A stretch of DNA of 64,000 nt from Thunnus maccoyii (taxonomy: Eukaryota; Chordata; Actinopteri; Scombriformes; Scombridae): positions 20,276,042 through 20,340,041 of the forward strand of contig NC_056543.1 in the NCBI RefSeq assembly GCF_910596095.1. The letters are read 5' to 3'. The translations under genes and the position numbers were made by a program. Below the pieces are notes generated by a model. That model had not been told where the DNA came from. It made no database searches and was given only the letters and a program-made list of their open reading frames with translations. This document shows, in pieces, positions 50,791 through 62,369 of the stretch; the first letter of the stretch is position 1; each line of letters opens with the position of its first letter.

Positions 50791-51020
50791 AAATATTTGT
50801 TTTATTAATTGTGAATCTCAAAACCTGTTCCCGGCTTATTTACATATGGTTGAAAATTACATTTTTGTATGTTAGACAGACTTTTTATCAGCATGCACAC
50901 CTTCAGTACAAATTTGGAATTCTGCCTTAGTGAGAAGTTTCTTTACAGTCGTTTGTTTGCAGTCCGAGTTCAAGCCTGAAGAGTAAAAACACTAATCTGT
51001 GATCAAGATTTACTGATGAA

Positions 51021-54000
51021 TTACTCATCATCATCATCATCATCGTCTTCATCATCATCCTCATCGTCCTCATCATCATCATCACTGTCATCATCTTCTT
51101 CGTTATCACTGTCATCATCATCATCATCATCATCGTCATCATCATCGTCATCATCATCATCGTCGTCATCATCATCATCGTCATCATCCTCAGTGTTGAC
51201 TTTGCCGGAGAGCACATCCTCGATCCAGTCCTCGAGCTCCTGAGCAGTGGGCAGATCCTCCTCATCCTCCATCTCCATCCACACACTGTCAGCCTGCTCA
51301 CAGACATACAAAGAAGTCAGATTAAGTCACAAGAAACTCAACGTGGCATTGATGTCGTGTCAGACAGGTCGTCAGGTTGTCATGGACTTACATCTGTAAC
51401 GTTGACAACTCCGATTTGTGGCCTGAACAGGTCCACCTTGAAGGTCTTCTCCCAGTAGGGGATCAGCTAAAAGGGGTCAGTAAACAAACATCACATTAGA
51501 CCTTCAGCTTGTGAGCTGATTATCTATTCTCAGGCTGTCTTGTCTGCCTGATTATGTGTGGAGGTGTCATGGCTCACCAGAGGAAAGTCATCAGGGTCAA
51601 TCCAAACGATGCTGAGGTCAGGTAGGTGAGTGTTGTCTCGGGCCACCTCCTTCAGGATCTCCAAGAACTCAAAACCATCTGGAAGAAAGTAACAACCAAT
51701 AAAATCAGCGGATTCAGAACGCTGCTGCCCAAGTGTTGAGAGTGTTGGAGAGAATACATACATCCGTTTTAAGATATTTTGACATTTCGTGATTCATTCG
51801 CTTTCTTGCTGAGAGTTACAGTAGATGAGAAGAGTAATATCACTCACTTACAATTTACAATTTACAACTTCATTTAGCAGACACTTTTATCCAAAGCAAC
51901 CTACATCTGAGAGTTGATACAACACAAGCAAGGATCTAGTCAGGAAGGAACAAAGCGAGTGAGTGCCACAAAGATAAGTTCGAGTCCGATAGGACGTAGG
52001 TGCCAACAGGCGGTGCACAGAGGCAATGCATCGAGTGCATAGAAGCAGATCTTTATTTTCAGTACATCAAGCGTGGAGGTGTTCGCAAAAGAGCTGGGTC
52101 TTTAGTCTATTTTTAAAGATTGAAAGGGATTCTGCGGATCGGATGGAGTTTGGTAACTCGTTCCACCACCAGGGAACTGCAAAAGAGAAGAGTCTGGCTA
52201 GCAACTAGGGCCCTGTTGTGGTGTAGTACCAGGCGCCTTTCACTGGCAGAGCGCAGTGAGCGTGAGGGACATAGACCTGAATAAGGGAGTTCAGGAAGCT
52301 GTTTTAGTTGCTGTTTTGTAAGCCAGTGTCAGGGTTTTGAATTTGATGCAGGCAGCTGGGAGTCAGTGGAGCGATATGAACAGCGGAGTGACAGGTGCTG
52401 TTTTGGGCTGGTTGAAGACCAGATGCGTCGCCACATACTGGATCATCTGCGGAGGTTTGAACGTGCATGCAGGGAGACCTGCCAGTAAGGAGTTGCAGTA
52501 GTCAGTGAATGATATTACGAGAGCCTGTACCAAGAGTTGTGCTGCATGCTCAGACAGGTAGGGTCTGATCTTCCTGATGTTGTACAGGGCAAATCGACAC
52601 AACCAAGCAATCGAGGCCACATGACCCTTAAAGGTTGGGTGGTCATCAATCATGACACCTAAGTTTCAGGCAGAGTTGTGTGTGGGCATGAGTTGGGTTG
52701 ATTTGAGCTGGACACTGATCTGTTGTTGTATAGAGGGACTGGCTGGGATGACAAGGAGCTTGGTCTTAGAGAGATTAAGCTGAAGGTGGCATTCTTTCAT
52801 CCATGCCGAGATATCGCCAAGGCATGACGAGATCCAAGCCAACACTGTGCAGTCTTCCAGGGGGAACGATAGGAAGAGCTGGGTATGGTCAGCATAGCAA
52901 TGGTATCAGAAACCATGGGAGCAGATGATTGCACCAAGTGAGGAGGTGTATATTGAGAAGAGAAGGGGACCGAGCACTGACCCTTGAGGAACCCCTGTGG
53001 ATGAGCCATGCAGTTTGGACACTTCTCCCTTCTCTACTCTTAAAGATCTCCCTGAGAGGTAGGACATGAACCAATGGAGGGCAGATCCTGAGATACCAAG
53101 CTCAGTTAGTGTGGAGAGGAGGTTTTGGTGGTTAACTGTGTCAAAGGCAGCTGACAGATTTAGCAGCAATAGAGCTGAGGACTGACCAGCAGCTCTAGCT
53201 GAACGTAATGATTCCATTATCGACAAGAGTGTAGTCTTGGGAGAGTGACCCCGCTTAAAGTCAGACTGATTCGGATCGTACAGGCTCTCAGAAAGGAATT
53301 CAGAGACTTGGTTAAAACTCTGCGCACTTGTGAGAGTGGTATCAATCTTCTCATAGGTTAAGAGTCTTTCTCAAAATTTCGAGCTATTGCTTTAAAGCAT
53401 TTACATTGCCAGTAGTTGCCAGTCTAGTTCTTGTATTAATTTTTCAATAATTTTCTTGTTTATAAAGCACTACATAGTCTTGCATCAGTCTGTTTTATGT
53501 GACATGCTTGCAGTGCATAAACAGGAAGTGTTGTTTTTGTTTGAAAGTGCAAGACAAAAACTTTTGGTGAGGCAGCTCTTGGTTTCTATGCTTCAAGCTG
53601 ATCTAAGAGCAGCAGACATGTTGGTATCTTCAAACACAAACTTAAAACCTAACTCATTAGCTCAGCTTTGGATTGGAAAGTCCATCATTTTTTATTGCCT
53701 GTTATAATTATTTTATTATCTTTTATCTATTTTGTTTTTTAACTTGTATGAAATATGTTATAGAAACAAAGTTTGACTGTAAAGTTTCTGTAAAGGAGCA
53801 CTGTTTAGGGTAAAAGTGTTTTATAGTCTTATGTAAACCCATCCAATAAAAAAAATCATGGTATAACATTTAAATGTGCTCTCACCAGGGTCCTCCTCCT
53901 CTGCAAAAGCCACAATGTGGATGCCCTCAATGTCATCCTCCTGAGGAGAAAAGAGAAATGTCAGGTCACTGTAAATGTCAGAAAAATGTCAGAAAAGTTG

Positions 54001-57000
54001 TTAATGTTGCTTCTGCAGCCAGGTGATTGTCACTCACCCACGTCTCAAACATATCTTCTGCACGCAGCTTTCTCAGAGTTGGTCTGATGAAAGAAAATAT
54101 ATTGTGAACTGCAGGACAATACATATCACTCCATGGATGTTACAGTATGTGTGGATACTGTTGACTTCAAGACATTCATCTTTAAAAAAATCAGAATACA
54201 GATTTGGTATAGTTCAAAGTAACTCTTGGTTTACCGTCTGTTTTCAGTTATGAACTCCACCAGATCCTCCTCGGAGTGTGGTTTGCCTGGGATGGTGATG
54301 GGCTCCTCCATGAAGGGCTCATAGAAATCCACCTCGTTGAGCTTCAGAGTCAGCTCCTTGGCCACCTGAAGCAGCAAAAACAGATCACTCAAGAGGACTG
54401 ACGTGTATGTTTAATTGTTTGTGTGTTTAATTGTTTGTGTGTTTCTTTCTTACTCACAGATTTCTCAAATGTGGCAAAGAACTTAATGTAGGGCTGAAAC
54501 TGCTCTGCAGCTTCTTTAAATGCATCATAGTCTGAGGATGAAAGACAACAGGGAGAAAGTAGGAATTATGTACAGCACACAGTGTTGTTATAATGCATTA
54601 TGTCACAAGTCTTGTTTTCTTGATTACACATCTGTTTATGCTATCTTTGGCTGCACATCAGGGAGCGGAAATAGCTGAACTTTGACCTCTACTTAATGCT
54701 CCCACAGTTGGTCAGATGGGATGTGGCTGCAGCTCATTGCCACAAGTAAACTACACAAGACTCAGTTCATCCACAGCATGTGAGAGGGGACAAGGCATGG
54801 GCAGCTGTATGTGCAGCAGTGGTAAAAATGGATCTGTAAATCCGTAGAGTTGAGGGGGTTAAAATGCACTCATGTTATATTGAAGGGCAAGAGCCATAGA
54901 GAGCCCATCATGACTGCAGCACTCTAAGGTACTGAGCAGTGTTTAGACAGTAAAATATATGGTGCAAACACACCATTTTAGACACATTACACACTCACGC
55001 TCAGAGTCCTCGTTCTTGAAGTAACCAATGAGGCGGATGTCTTCCTCCATTCTATCAAAGGCTCTCAGCTCCAGAGCATTCCCTATCACCTCCACTGGCT
55101 CCTCCAACAGCTAAAGACAGACAGACAGAGGAAAAAAGAAGAGGGTGAGCCTGTAACTTTGGTCTGACTGGTGTTGATTAGTCCCAGCAGCTGGGAATCT
55201 GCCCTTAAATCGGTCTACTTACATCCAACAAGAACTCCGCCAGGGTGTTAGCAGAGAGCAAGCCATCAAACTCGATAACCCGATCGGCCTTGAAAACATA
55301 CACACTGCCTTCCTCTTCCAGGCCTGTGATAAAGGGAAATTTACATACTATTACATACAGTGCATTCAAAGCCTTTTCCCTAAAGTTACTGGACAAAATA
55401 ACTGTGATTGTGTGTGAACCTAACTCAAAACTTGCAAGTACCAATCAGACAAAGGATGTGAAATAAAGGTTTTTGCTGTGTTCAATAGTGTTATCGTTGA
55501 TCAAAAGGTGTGAGACATGTACTCACCCAGTTTTTTTGACACCTTTGCGTCTTTGTGGGAGTCGACCATTCCAAACCCAATTTCTTTCTCTTCCATGACC
55601 TGAGCTACAAGCTGCATCCAAAAGGAAAATATCATGAAGGACTAAATAAGACAGCTGCATTTTCAAAAAGATGTAAAGAAACAGGAGACATAAAAGAGCA
55701 TTATTCATAAAGGAGTTTTGGAAGCAAAAATCCCAGGTCAATTAAAATGTTCATTGAGGCAGATTCTGTGGGGAAAAAAAATGAATGGGGGCTTGACTGC
55801 AGCGTTGGGTAAGGTCTTAAGAGAAAAAACTTAATCCTGAATTTGGCAATATGACAGAAGGGCTCAAGCTGCCCGGGAGGCCATAGAGACACAGTTACAT
55901 AATTACTTAGACTGTCTTGTTCTAAATATAACCAAAGCAACAGCGTCAGTCTGGCAATTGTTCTGTGAAGTACAGTAGGTGAGCTGAGTGAGATGTGGAC
56001 TCTCCCACCACAAAAAACCATACTACAGCAAGGTAGTTTACAATATGTCACAGTGGATTACTAATCTGATGTCTTCAGTGCACAGTGAAAAGCTCTGGAT
56101 GAATGAAGTTATGGTTTTTGGCACAATTAATGGACAGAAAGTGAACAGACCTTAGAAATCAATGAATCAGGAGATGTTAATTAGCTTTGGTCACTAGTGT
56201 ATGGTAGACTGTGATCAGTCTTTACAGGCTAGTCTTTGTACGTGGTTAAATGGGGGCTCAGTAGTAACATGGCCCACCTGTGCTGTGTAAAATAAGAGAG
56301 GCTAATATCAGGACTGCAGGACTGGGCTCAGATTACCCTCAACTGATGAAAGAGCAGCTCAGCCTCAGTTATGTGTAACATGACACGAGGCGCGATGCAC
56401 AATTTTTTCCTACTGCATGGAATTCAAACAGAGAGATTAATTTAATCTTGAATCAATAAGACTTGTATCCATCTGCTTAGCTGAGCTTCAATACAAGGTA
56501 CATTCATGCAGTGTTATTTATGGTTTGACAAGTCAACCAAAAAAGCAAACTGGAGAAGAACATTGTGCCCTTCATGTGCATAGCTCAAAGGCATAACACA
56601 TGAACTCTTAGCCTATTTCTGCCAACAGAGGAGGGCCATGGGGAGAATTAGCTTGATATATTTTTAAGGGATGGAAGCACACAATGAATTAGGCTGAGAG
56701 AAATAACTTGACAGCACTGCATCTCTTTGGACAATATTGTGTGCCACAGAGTACATGCACATACACACACTGACCTTGAGGAAACTAACATTACAATTGA
56801 AAGATCTGGAGTTTTATATCTCACCAGTTGGCTCTCTGTTTATTGGATCCCTGATGTGCAGTTATTAACATTAAGAGGGTTAAAAAAAAATCTATGTGGG
56901 TCTGGTTAATTTTAGTGTTCACACTCTCATTCAACTGCCAGCAAACCAAACTTTGTCCTTTCCTTTATCTTTCTTTTCTCCATCTCTTTCAATGACAACT

Positions 57001-57313
57001 TTCTTTTCTTTAACATTTTTAATTTCTCCTCCACCTCTTCTCTGCCTGCTTTATCTTGCTCTTCCTCATACTTTACCTCCAGCACCAACTCAGTCATCTG
57101 GTGTTGTTTTTGTAGCTCCTTGTTGTCCGGTATAGGCTCATGGTAGAACAGGCAAAGCATGCTGTACTTCTTCAAGGCTTTCTTGTAGTTCTTATCATTG
57201 ATGTCAAGAACCCGGTCTTTCCCATCATACTGTGGGAACTCTAGACCCTTCTCAGCCGGGGCCAGAGGCACAAGGCTCAGGCAGGGGAGCAGAAACAACC
57301 AGAAGGAGAGCAT
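51021..57313 (-). CDS. casq2: Calsequestrin 2 (cardiac-type sarcoplasmic reticulum calcium-binding protein)
   Basis: This is the high-capacity, low-affinity calcium store protein of the junctional sarcoplasmic reticulum lumen. Eleven exons join in frame on the minus strand: 57,077-57,313, 55,527-55,611, 55,223-55,323, 54,999-55,110, 54,458-54,531, 54,235-54,365, 54,038-54,083, 53,886-53,940, 51,578-51,678, 51,392-51,466 and 51,021-51,293. They give 429 aa; human CASQ2 has 399, also from 11 exons. Residues 1-20 form a signal peptide ending LAPA. The mature protein starts [15 protein letters not shown]. Three thioredoxin-like domains follow, with [67 protein letters not shown] and [14 protein letters not shown]. 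The C-terminus is a long Asp-rich tail with 26 consecutive Asp. A minus-strand AATAAA at 50,801-50,806 fits a short 3' UTR. Intron 8 holds a LINE-in-MITE insertion. CASQ2 is preferred over CASQ1 from sequence and synteny. Confidence 0.96.
51767..51847. mobile_element. Foldback MITE copy D, left end
   Basis: TTTTAAGATATTTTGACATT, CATTCGCTTTCTTGCTGAGA and TAATATCACTCAC match the left arm of the copy B family. The arm stops abruptly at the L2 tail. Confidence 0.7.
51848..53335 (-). mobile_element. 5'-truncated, inactivated L2-type LINE
   Basis: This is a non-LTR retrotransposon remnant in casq2 intron 8, on the same strand as casq2. Reverse-transcriptase motifs are readable: [51 protein letters not shown], then [17 protein letters not shown], and the C-terminal [14 protein letters not shown]. 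The catalytic YADD box reads YADH, with the codon at 52,885-52,887. In-frame stops fall at 52,903-52,905, near 52,666 and near 52,290. The 3' end has the typical TTGGATAAAAGTGTCTGCTA segment and finishes with three TTGTAAA-like heptamers at 51,848-51,870. The 5' end is cut inside the RT domain, so no endonuclease is present. It cannot be active. Confidence 0.88.
53336..53397. mobile_element. Foldback MITE copy D, right end
   Basis: GAGTGGTATCAATCTTCTCA and GAGCTATTGCTTTAAAG are the inverted counterpart of the left end at 51,767. Together they bracket the L2 LINE. Confidence 0.7.
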
Positions 57314-57667
57314 CGTCCAGAGCTACCACACACCCCCTGAAAGTCAGAGTGTGGTTTTGTTTCACAGTGTAAAGGTCACTTAAGCCCTGTGATAGGGTAG
57401 GGGAATGTGGGAAATGCTGCCGAAGGTTTTGAGGTAAACGAAAGTGGGTCCGTCAGTGGCAGTTATCAGGCATCCCAAGCTGTCCACAGAAATCCAACTT
57501 CTACAAGCATCTTCAGGACCCAGAAACTCTTTCTTCCACTGTGGTCCTCCTTCACGCCCTCTCTCTGACAGACACAAAGGAGAGAGAGGGCCAGGCCTGT
57601 GAGGGACTAGGGGGGCGGATACCATACATAGCAGTACTTCTCTCTCCCTTGCCCTGTAGGACAGGCC

Positions 57668-57705
57668 CATTTTTAGGAGACCAGTTGTTTGAATGCTAAA
57701 AATAA
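57668..57705. promoter_or_regulatory. Candidate MEF2 and CArG-like sites upstream of casq2
   Basis: CTAAAAATAA (57,696-57,705) is a perfect MEF2 consensus, and CCATTTTTAGG (about 57,668-57,678) is a near-CArG box. They lie 355-395 bases upstream of the casq2 start codon. Cardiac calsequestrin promoters are known MEF2/SRF targets, so the placement is sensible. Activity is not shown. Confidence 0.4.
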
Positions 57706-57713
57706 AACTGCAA

Positions 57714-58290
57714 GTGAGAAAGAGAGATAGCGGGGGTTTAATAGTGAGTTGCAGTACTTTATCACTGGGATGTCTCTTCGAGGGACTCAGCGATGAGCCC
57801 CAGAGATGTGGGGGTTCAGTTATTTTGAGATGTTTCAATCTGTGAGGACCAAAAACAATGTGGATGTGTGGTGCTAAAAAACGGTGGCATATTTTAGGTG
57901 ACAGCTCAGGAGACAATCTGGCAACAGGTGTTTTAAGGGCAATGTGTTCCCATGAGTTTAGCAACCATTGGTTGAAAAAAAATGTTTATCTATATATGCT
58001 TGAATTTTGGTATGATTTGCCTTTGCTTCTCAACAAACGTATTCACAAACCTATACATTTAATCAAAAATCTTCCCCTTATTCTGTTTCTATTTCATCTT
58101 TACATATCCCCTTTTTAACTATTGACAAAGCAGCAGGAGCTGTGCCTCTCTCTTTCATCTTCTACATCTGCACTCTCCACTTGTGTATCAAGTAGTAGGA
58201 TATTCTTGAGAAGGAGCCTCTGCTGACCTCTGCAGGTAGAACAGTGTATGTGCTGCTGAACCACGAGAGCTGCGGTAACACCACTCCTAA
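57714..58290. other. Spacer upstream of casq2
   Basis: No gene is seen; this is the remaining gap between the casq2 promoter region and the 58.3-kb repeat. Confidence 0.45.
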
Positions 58291-58757
58291 AAGTTTAAAG
58301 ATCCCCTATCCCCTCCAGATATGTTTTAAGACATACAAAAATACTCTGCCTTGAATGATATTTTTTGTCTGATGTGATCTTTACATAAAAAAGTTCACAC
58401 ACCTAATTAGAGAATTTTAAAATGACATCTACTCATTCTACTTCATTATTTGAATATCCGTAGATGAATTAATGTTTTCATTTCAAATTTTAACTGTTGG
58501 ACACAAGATGTCTCCTCATCACTCTTGTATGTTGCATACTGAACCACGACTGGCTTCCAAACTAGTTCTGCTCATAGATACAAGCCTTAAACTCAGATTT
58601 TCCATAAGCACAGAGAAACTTTCCACTTCCTGAAGCTAAAAACAGACCTGAAAACGGACTTCTAGTGTCAAACTCACAAACTGCACCCACATCATTCTGC
58701 ACAATAGAACTCAAACATCAAAGTGAATGAGCAAAACACATTTTTGAGTGGAGAGGG
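58291..58757. mobile_element. Interspersed repeat, probable MITE
   Basis: The left end TTTAAAGATCCCCTATCC pairs with the inverted right end CTTAAAGTCCCTCTCC. Internal phrases include CAGATATGTTTTAAGACATA and CTTGAATGATATTTTTTGTC. The last 100 bases recur at 29,345-29,448. It is non-coding. Confidence 0.6.
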
Positions 58758-59328
58758 ACTTTAAGATCCTTATGTAGTCATTCTCAAGCAGAAAAAAGTA
58801 ATAGATAAATGTTGAAATGTGAAAAGAGGTGGTAGTAGTACAACTGCAATCTTGACCCAACATGAAAAAAGAGGGACCAAGCCAAAACTTTGTCAATTCA
58901 AGGATCACTCTTATATAAGAAATTAACTGTAACAATTTCCGCTTATAAATTATTAATTGTATTAAATAACATGTAGTTTAAACTCATTTCAAATGAACAT
59001 TCAGAACATGATGGGTGGTGTTAATGAGTTCATCTGAAAGGGCTGTGGGGGAACATCAGACAAAAAAGATTGCACTGTAATCTTTTACAGTGAATCACTA
59101 CATTATTGATGTTAATGGAATGAAGATGGAGCTAGACCACAAATTACGTGCACAATATCGATTAGATTTTATTATTCATATCACAAATTTGACCAGCATG
59201 AGCAACATTCACAACAAAAGAAAGGATATCAGGGAAGGAAAGCTTTTTAAAGCAGTTTTGGTTACTGTATGTTGCTGCTGTTCTTGCTACTGATGATAAT
59301 GTGATTTGTTGAAAGTTAAGTGCGTGTA

Positions 59329-59661
59329 TTATCTAGCTGCAAAGTTAGTTATGACATCACTCTGTTGTAGCTGAGCAGTCCAGTCCTCCTTGATGTACTG
59401 GTGGTAGGGATCATTAGAGTGCTCCCTTCTTTTGGATTTGACTGTGCTCACCAGTATGGCCACAATAATGAAGGCAAACATGCCAATCATCACCGCCAGA
59501 TACCAGATGACATTCCTGAAGTTCTCCTCAGCCAGAGTCTTGTCCAAAGCGTTCGCGGCAGCTGTCTGGTTACGACTCCAGTTGTCAAGGTAATAATCCA
59601 AAGCATTGGTCAGGGACTCCTCCAGGTGAAGGGTCAGGTTGGACCAATCAGATGCACTCAT
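59329..59661 (-). CDS. kcne2: KCNE2-like voltage-gated potassium channel beta subunit
   Basis: This is a single-pass membrane protein that would modulate Kv channel alpha subunits, such as the KCNQ and hERG types, at the cell surface. The coding region is one exon of 110 aa, with an acceptor-like CAACTAG just before the ATG, as in other KCNE genes with a non-coding first exon. The N-terminal outside part has two N-glycosylation sites, NLT (8-10) and NQT (31-33). The membrane segment is residues 51-73 ([20 protein letters not shown]). It runs into [17 protein letters not shown], the KCNE2 signature, followed by EDW. Human KCNE2 has 123 aa; this tail is shorter and diverged. A minus-strand AATAAA lies at 59,167-59,172. 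The gene is downstream in direction from nothing obvious and lies 2 kb from the casq2 5' end. Human KCNE2 is on chromosome 21, so this could be a relocated ortholog or a fish duplicate. Confidence 0.9.
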   Translation of the reverse strand: MSASDWSNLTLHLEESLTNALDYYLDNWSRNQTAAANALDKTLAEENFRNVIWYLAVMIGMFAFIIVAILVSTVKSKRREHSNDPYHQYIKEDWTAQLQQSDVITNFAAR

Positions 59662-59699
59662 CTAGTTGGAGAAAAAACCAGGGATCGTTTTCTAGGTGT

Positions 59700-61940
59700 T
59701 TGCTATTTGTTTATTACAACTACAGGACTTTAGATTCATGCAAGCTCAATTCTACAACTGTGTAAGAGAAAGAGTGGAAACAGTTGACTAAAAAGCAGAA
59801 AGTCATTTAAACAAGAGCCAATGAGTATCTTAAACTTTGATAAAAAGGTGAGTGACCATTTGTCCACTATAACGGTGGTCTGACAATCAGCACCTTGATA
59901 TGTATTCAAAGCAACATACAACAAGATATAGAGCAAGAACAAGAAAGGCCAAATTATTAGTGCCCAGACTGTGATTTAGTTGCTTCAAAATGATTTTGTC
60001 TACCCACTTATCCTCTCTCAAACACAATTCTACAGCCAACTGTATGAAGAACAAGAGAAAAAGGTTCAGCAGCCTAAAATCAAACACAGAACAAGATATT
60101 TTTGTCAGCTTTTCTATACTGTACCAACCTTTTTCCGGGTTTCTGAAAGCCAAATTAAACTGGTCTGTAAATCCTTGGAGTGAGAGCACAACAGAGAGGT
60201 ACTTAGAGCAGCAAAGTCCTTCCTACTTCACAAGTACACCACTGCTCATATTTTATTTACTCTTTTAATCTTTGCACTTGGCTGAAAAGTGGATTATGAC
60301 TGTGTGTGTATGTGTATGTAGCGAGAGGGAAAGATAGTGGGGCATGACCTTGAATATGTTGGGTGTACAAAATGCTGATATTTTCCTCAGCTGATAAAGA
60401 AGGACGAGCACTGGGAGTCATAATAACCTGCCACACTCTCAGAGAGAGAGAAATACAAATCTTTCTCAAATAACAGTAACTATGCAGGGCAGGAGTAATG
60501 GGAAATTGACCTAAGTGGTTTGAAAGTGGATGGCTAGTCTGTTTATTCATCTGTAATTCCCAGTTTGCCCACACAGTGGGAGCACAACGCAAGGGAACGT
60601 TAATATCAGTCTACAGTGGTTTTAATGTTGCTCTGACTAGATGCATTTTAGAGTCAAACTCACAAGCATTTCTCCAGTGAAATATTAGAGCAATTTCCTT
60701 CATATAAAATTAACATTATTTTTCTTCTTGTTATGTGTTAAAGCGAGTGTGTGCTATTTGCTTAAGTGCTTAAGAACGGGGTCTTCATGTTAAGGTAATG
60801 TGAGGTATCAGTGTCAGCCACAGAGCAGCACCCTGGAGTCATTAGAGATCCATCATCTTGCTCAAGGACACTTCGGCGTGGTATCTGTTTGCTGACAAGA
60901 ATACTTGAAACTGGATCCTGTGTTTGAAGGGGCTTTGTTCCTTCCCTCTGAGCCACACTGCGGGAGCGGATGACTCCCGCCACTTCTGATCATTCCCAGA
61001 TCATTTATGTTTTGCTTTGCAGTGCCAGTGGGACACTATGCTGACTCTCTACTCTGTAAAGTGAAAGAACAGAAAATGGAACAGTACGAGCAAAGAGCAC
61101 AAACACAAAGAAACAGATACACACAGAAAAGTGGAACTGAGAATGAGTTTGTATCTGGTAAAATTCCATAGCCTAAAGGAGTAGTGAAGAGACAACAGAG
61201 CTAGGAAAGGGAGACGCAATAACAAGACCTTTATCTGTTGAAATTCTTGTGCAATATTCTGAGCAAATTTTTTGAACTGTGCAAAGAAAAATTTGCAAAG
61301 GAAATTGTATCTGCATTGCAAATCCACCATGCTTCTCGCTAAAAAACTACAAGTTGGTGTGTTATGCAAATGAAAATGATGAAAGTTATGAAAATTTGCA
61401 TGTGCAAATAAAGGTAAAGTGAGATGTTGCATAGCAAAAAGATTCAAGGTGACTCCCCAGTCTCCATATTGTCATGACATTCATGTCAATTCCTGGTCAG
61501 TTTTCAGAGTCAGCACATTTTTAATATAACATCTCAATAATCTCAGGTTTCACAACCTAATGTCTTGTTTTTTGGTAACTTCAGGAATGTCTCTGTTGGC
61601 TCAGAGTGATGAAAGGACGTTACAAAACAATGTGTGTTGAAATGAATTGACTGCAGGGAACCACAAGATCTGACACTATTTACTCACTAAAGGAGGGGAA
61701 TATCACATCAACCTAAACAGCTTCACTTTATTTCCCACATAATGTTTGCAACAGAATAACTCAGAGCAGCAGACACATCATTTGCTATATGGCAAAAGTA
61801 GGAATATCCTGGTATAATACACTGATAAAAGGATCCAACTCTAAAATAAAAACATAAAAAGTAAAGATAGGCCTATGTATTCAATCTTTCATGTTGAGAG
61901 TAAAAGTATTCCAGCTTTGAAGCATTTCACACTTTTTAAT
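59700..61940. other. Gene-free stretch upstream of the KCNE2-like gene
   Basis: No coding exon is supported. A non-coding first exon of the KCNE2-like gene should lie here but could not be placed. It also contains an interspersed-repeat relic at 60,850-60,975. Confidence 0.45.
60850..60975. repeat. Teleost interspersed-repeat relic
   Basis: CTTGCTCAAGGACACTTCGG and CTTCCCTCTGAGCCACACTG resemble a phrase pair common in fish genomes, where they flank a GGATTCGAAC-like segment. Here that segment is degraded. Confidence 0.4.
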
Positions 61941-61952
61941 AAGCCAACCTTC

Positions 61953-62346
61953 GTAAAGTCATAACTAATTGTTTATCAATTGTTAATAAATCATTTTCTA
62001 ATGCTTTAGATATCAGTTATAAGAACAAGCTTTTGATTGCCAGGTTGTGAAAAATCCCTTTGCTGTTGTTTGAACTTTCTATTTGGTAACAATGCGGTTA
62101 TACAGGTTGGTAATTCAAAAATGCAAGGGTTTTTTTTTCACTTTGTAATGAGCCATCTGCAGCTTTAAATGTCAATAAATCATTTAAAAATGCTTTTTAA
62201 TTAATTAAGTCAGCAGTTGTATACATCGAGTAAATGGTCAAACAGTTCACTAAAAAGGATTTGTCACAAAAATTCCTTTATTTATAGCTTATAACTGATC
62301 TATAAAGCATAAGTGAATGATTTATTAACATTATTAAGCAATTACT
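61953..62346. mobile_element. Foldback element with roughly 60-bp inverted arms
   Basis: The left arm, around TGTTAATAAATCATTTTCTA and TATCAGTTATAAG (61,953-62,023), is the inverse of the right arm, around CTTATAACTGATC and GAATGATTTATTAACA (62,288-62,346). The spacer is AT-rich and non-coding. This is consistent with a MITE. Confidence 0.55.
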
Positions 62347-62369
62347 TCCAACTTATGAGCCTCATATAG

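Noticed and set aside
51016-51243. Plus-strand ORF of nearly pure serine
   Set aside because: It is the antisense of the casq2 Asp-rich last exon; GAT/GAC repeats read as TCA/TCG on the other strand.
59401-59733. 110-aa plus-strand ORF
   Set aside because: It overlaps the KCNE2-like gene in antisense and has no family motifs of its own.
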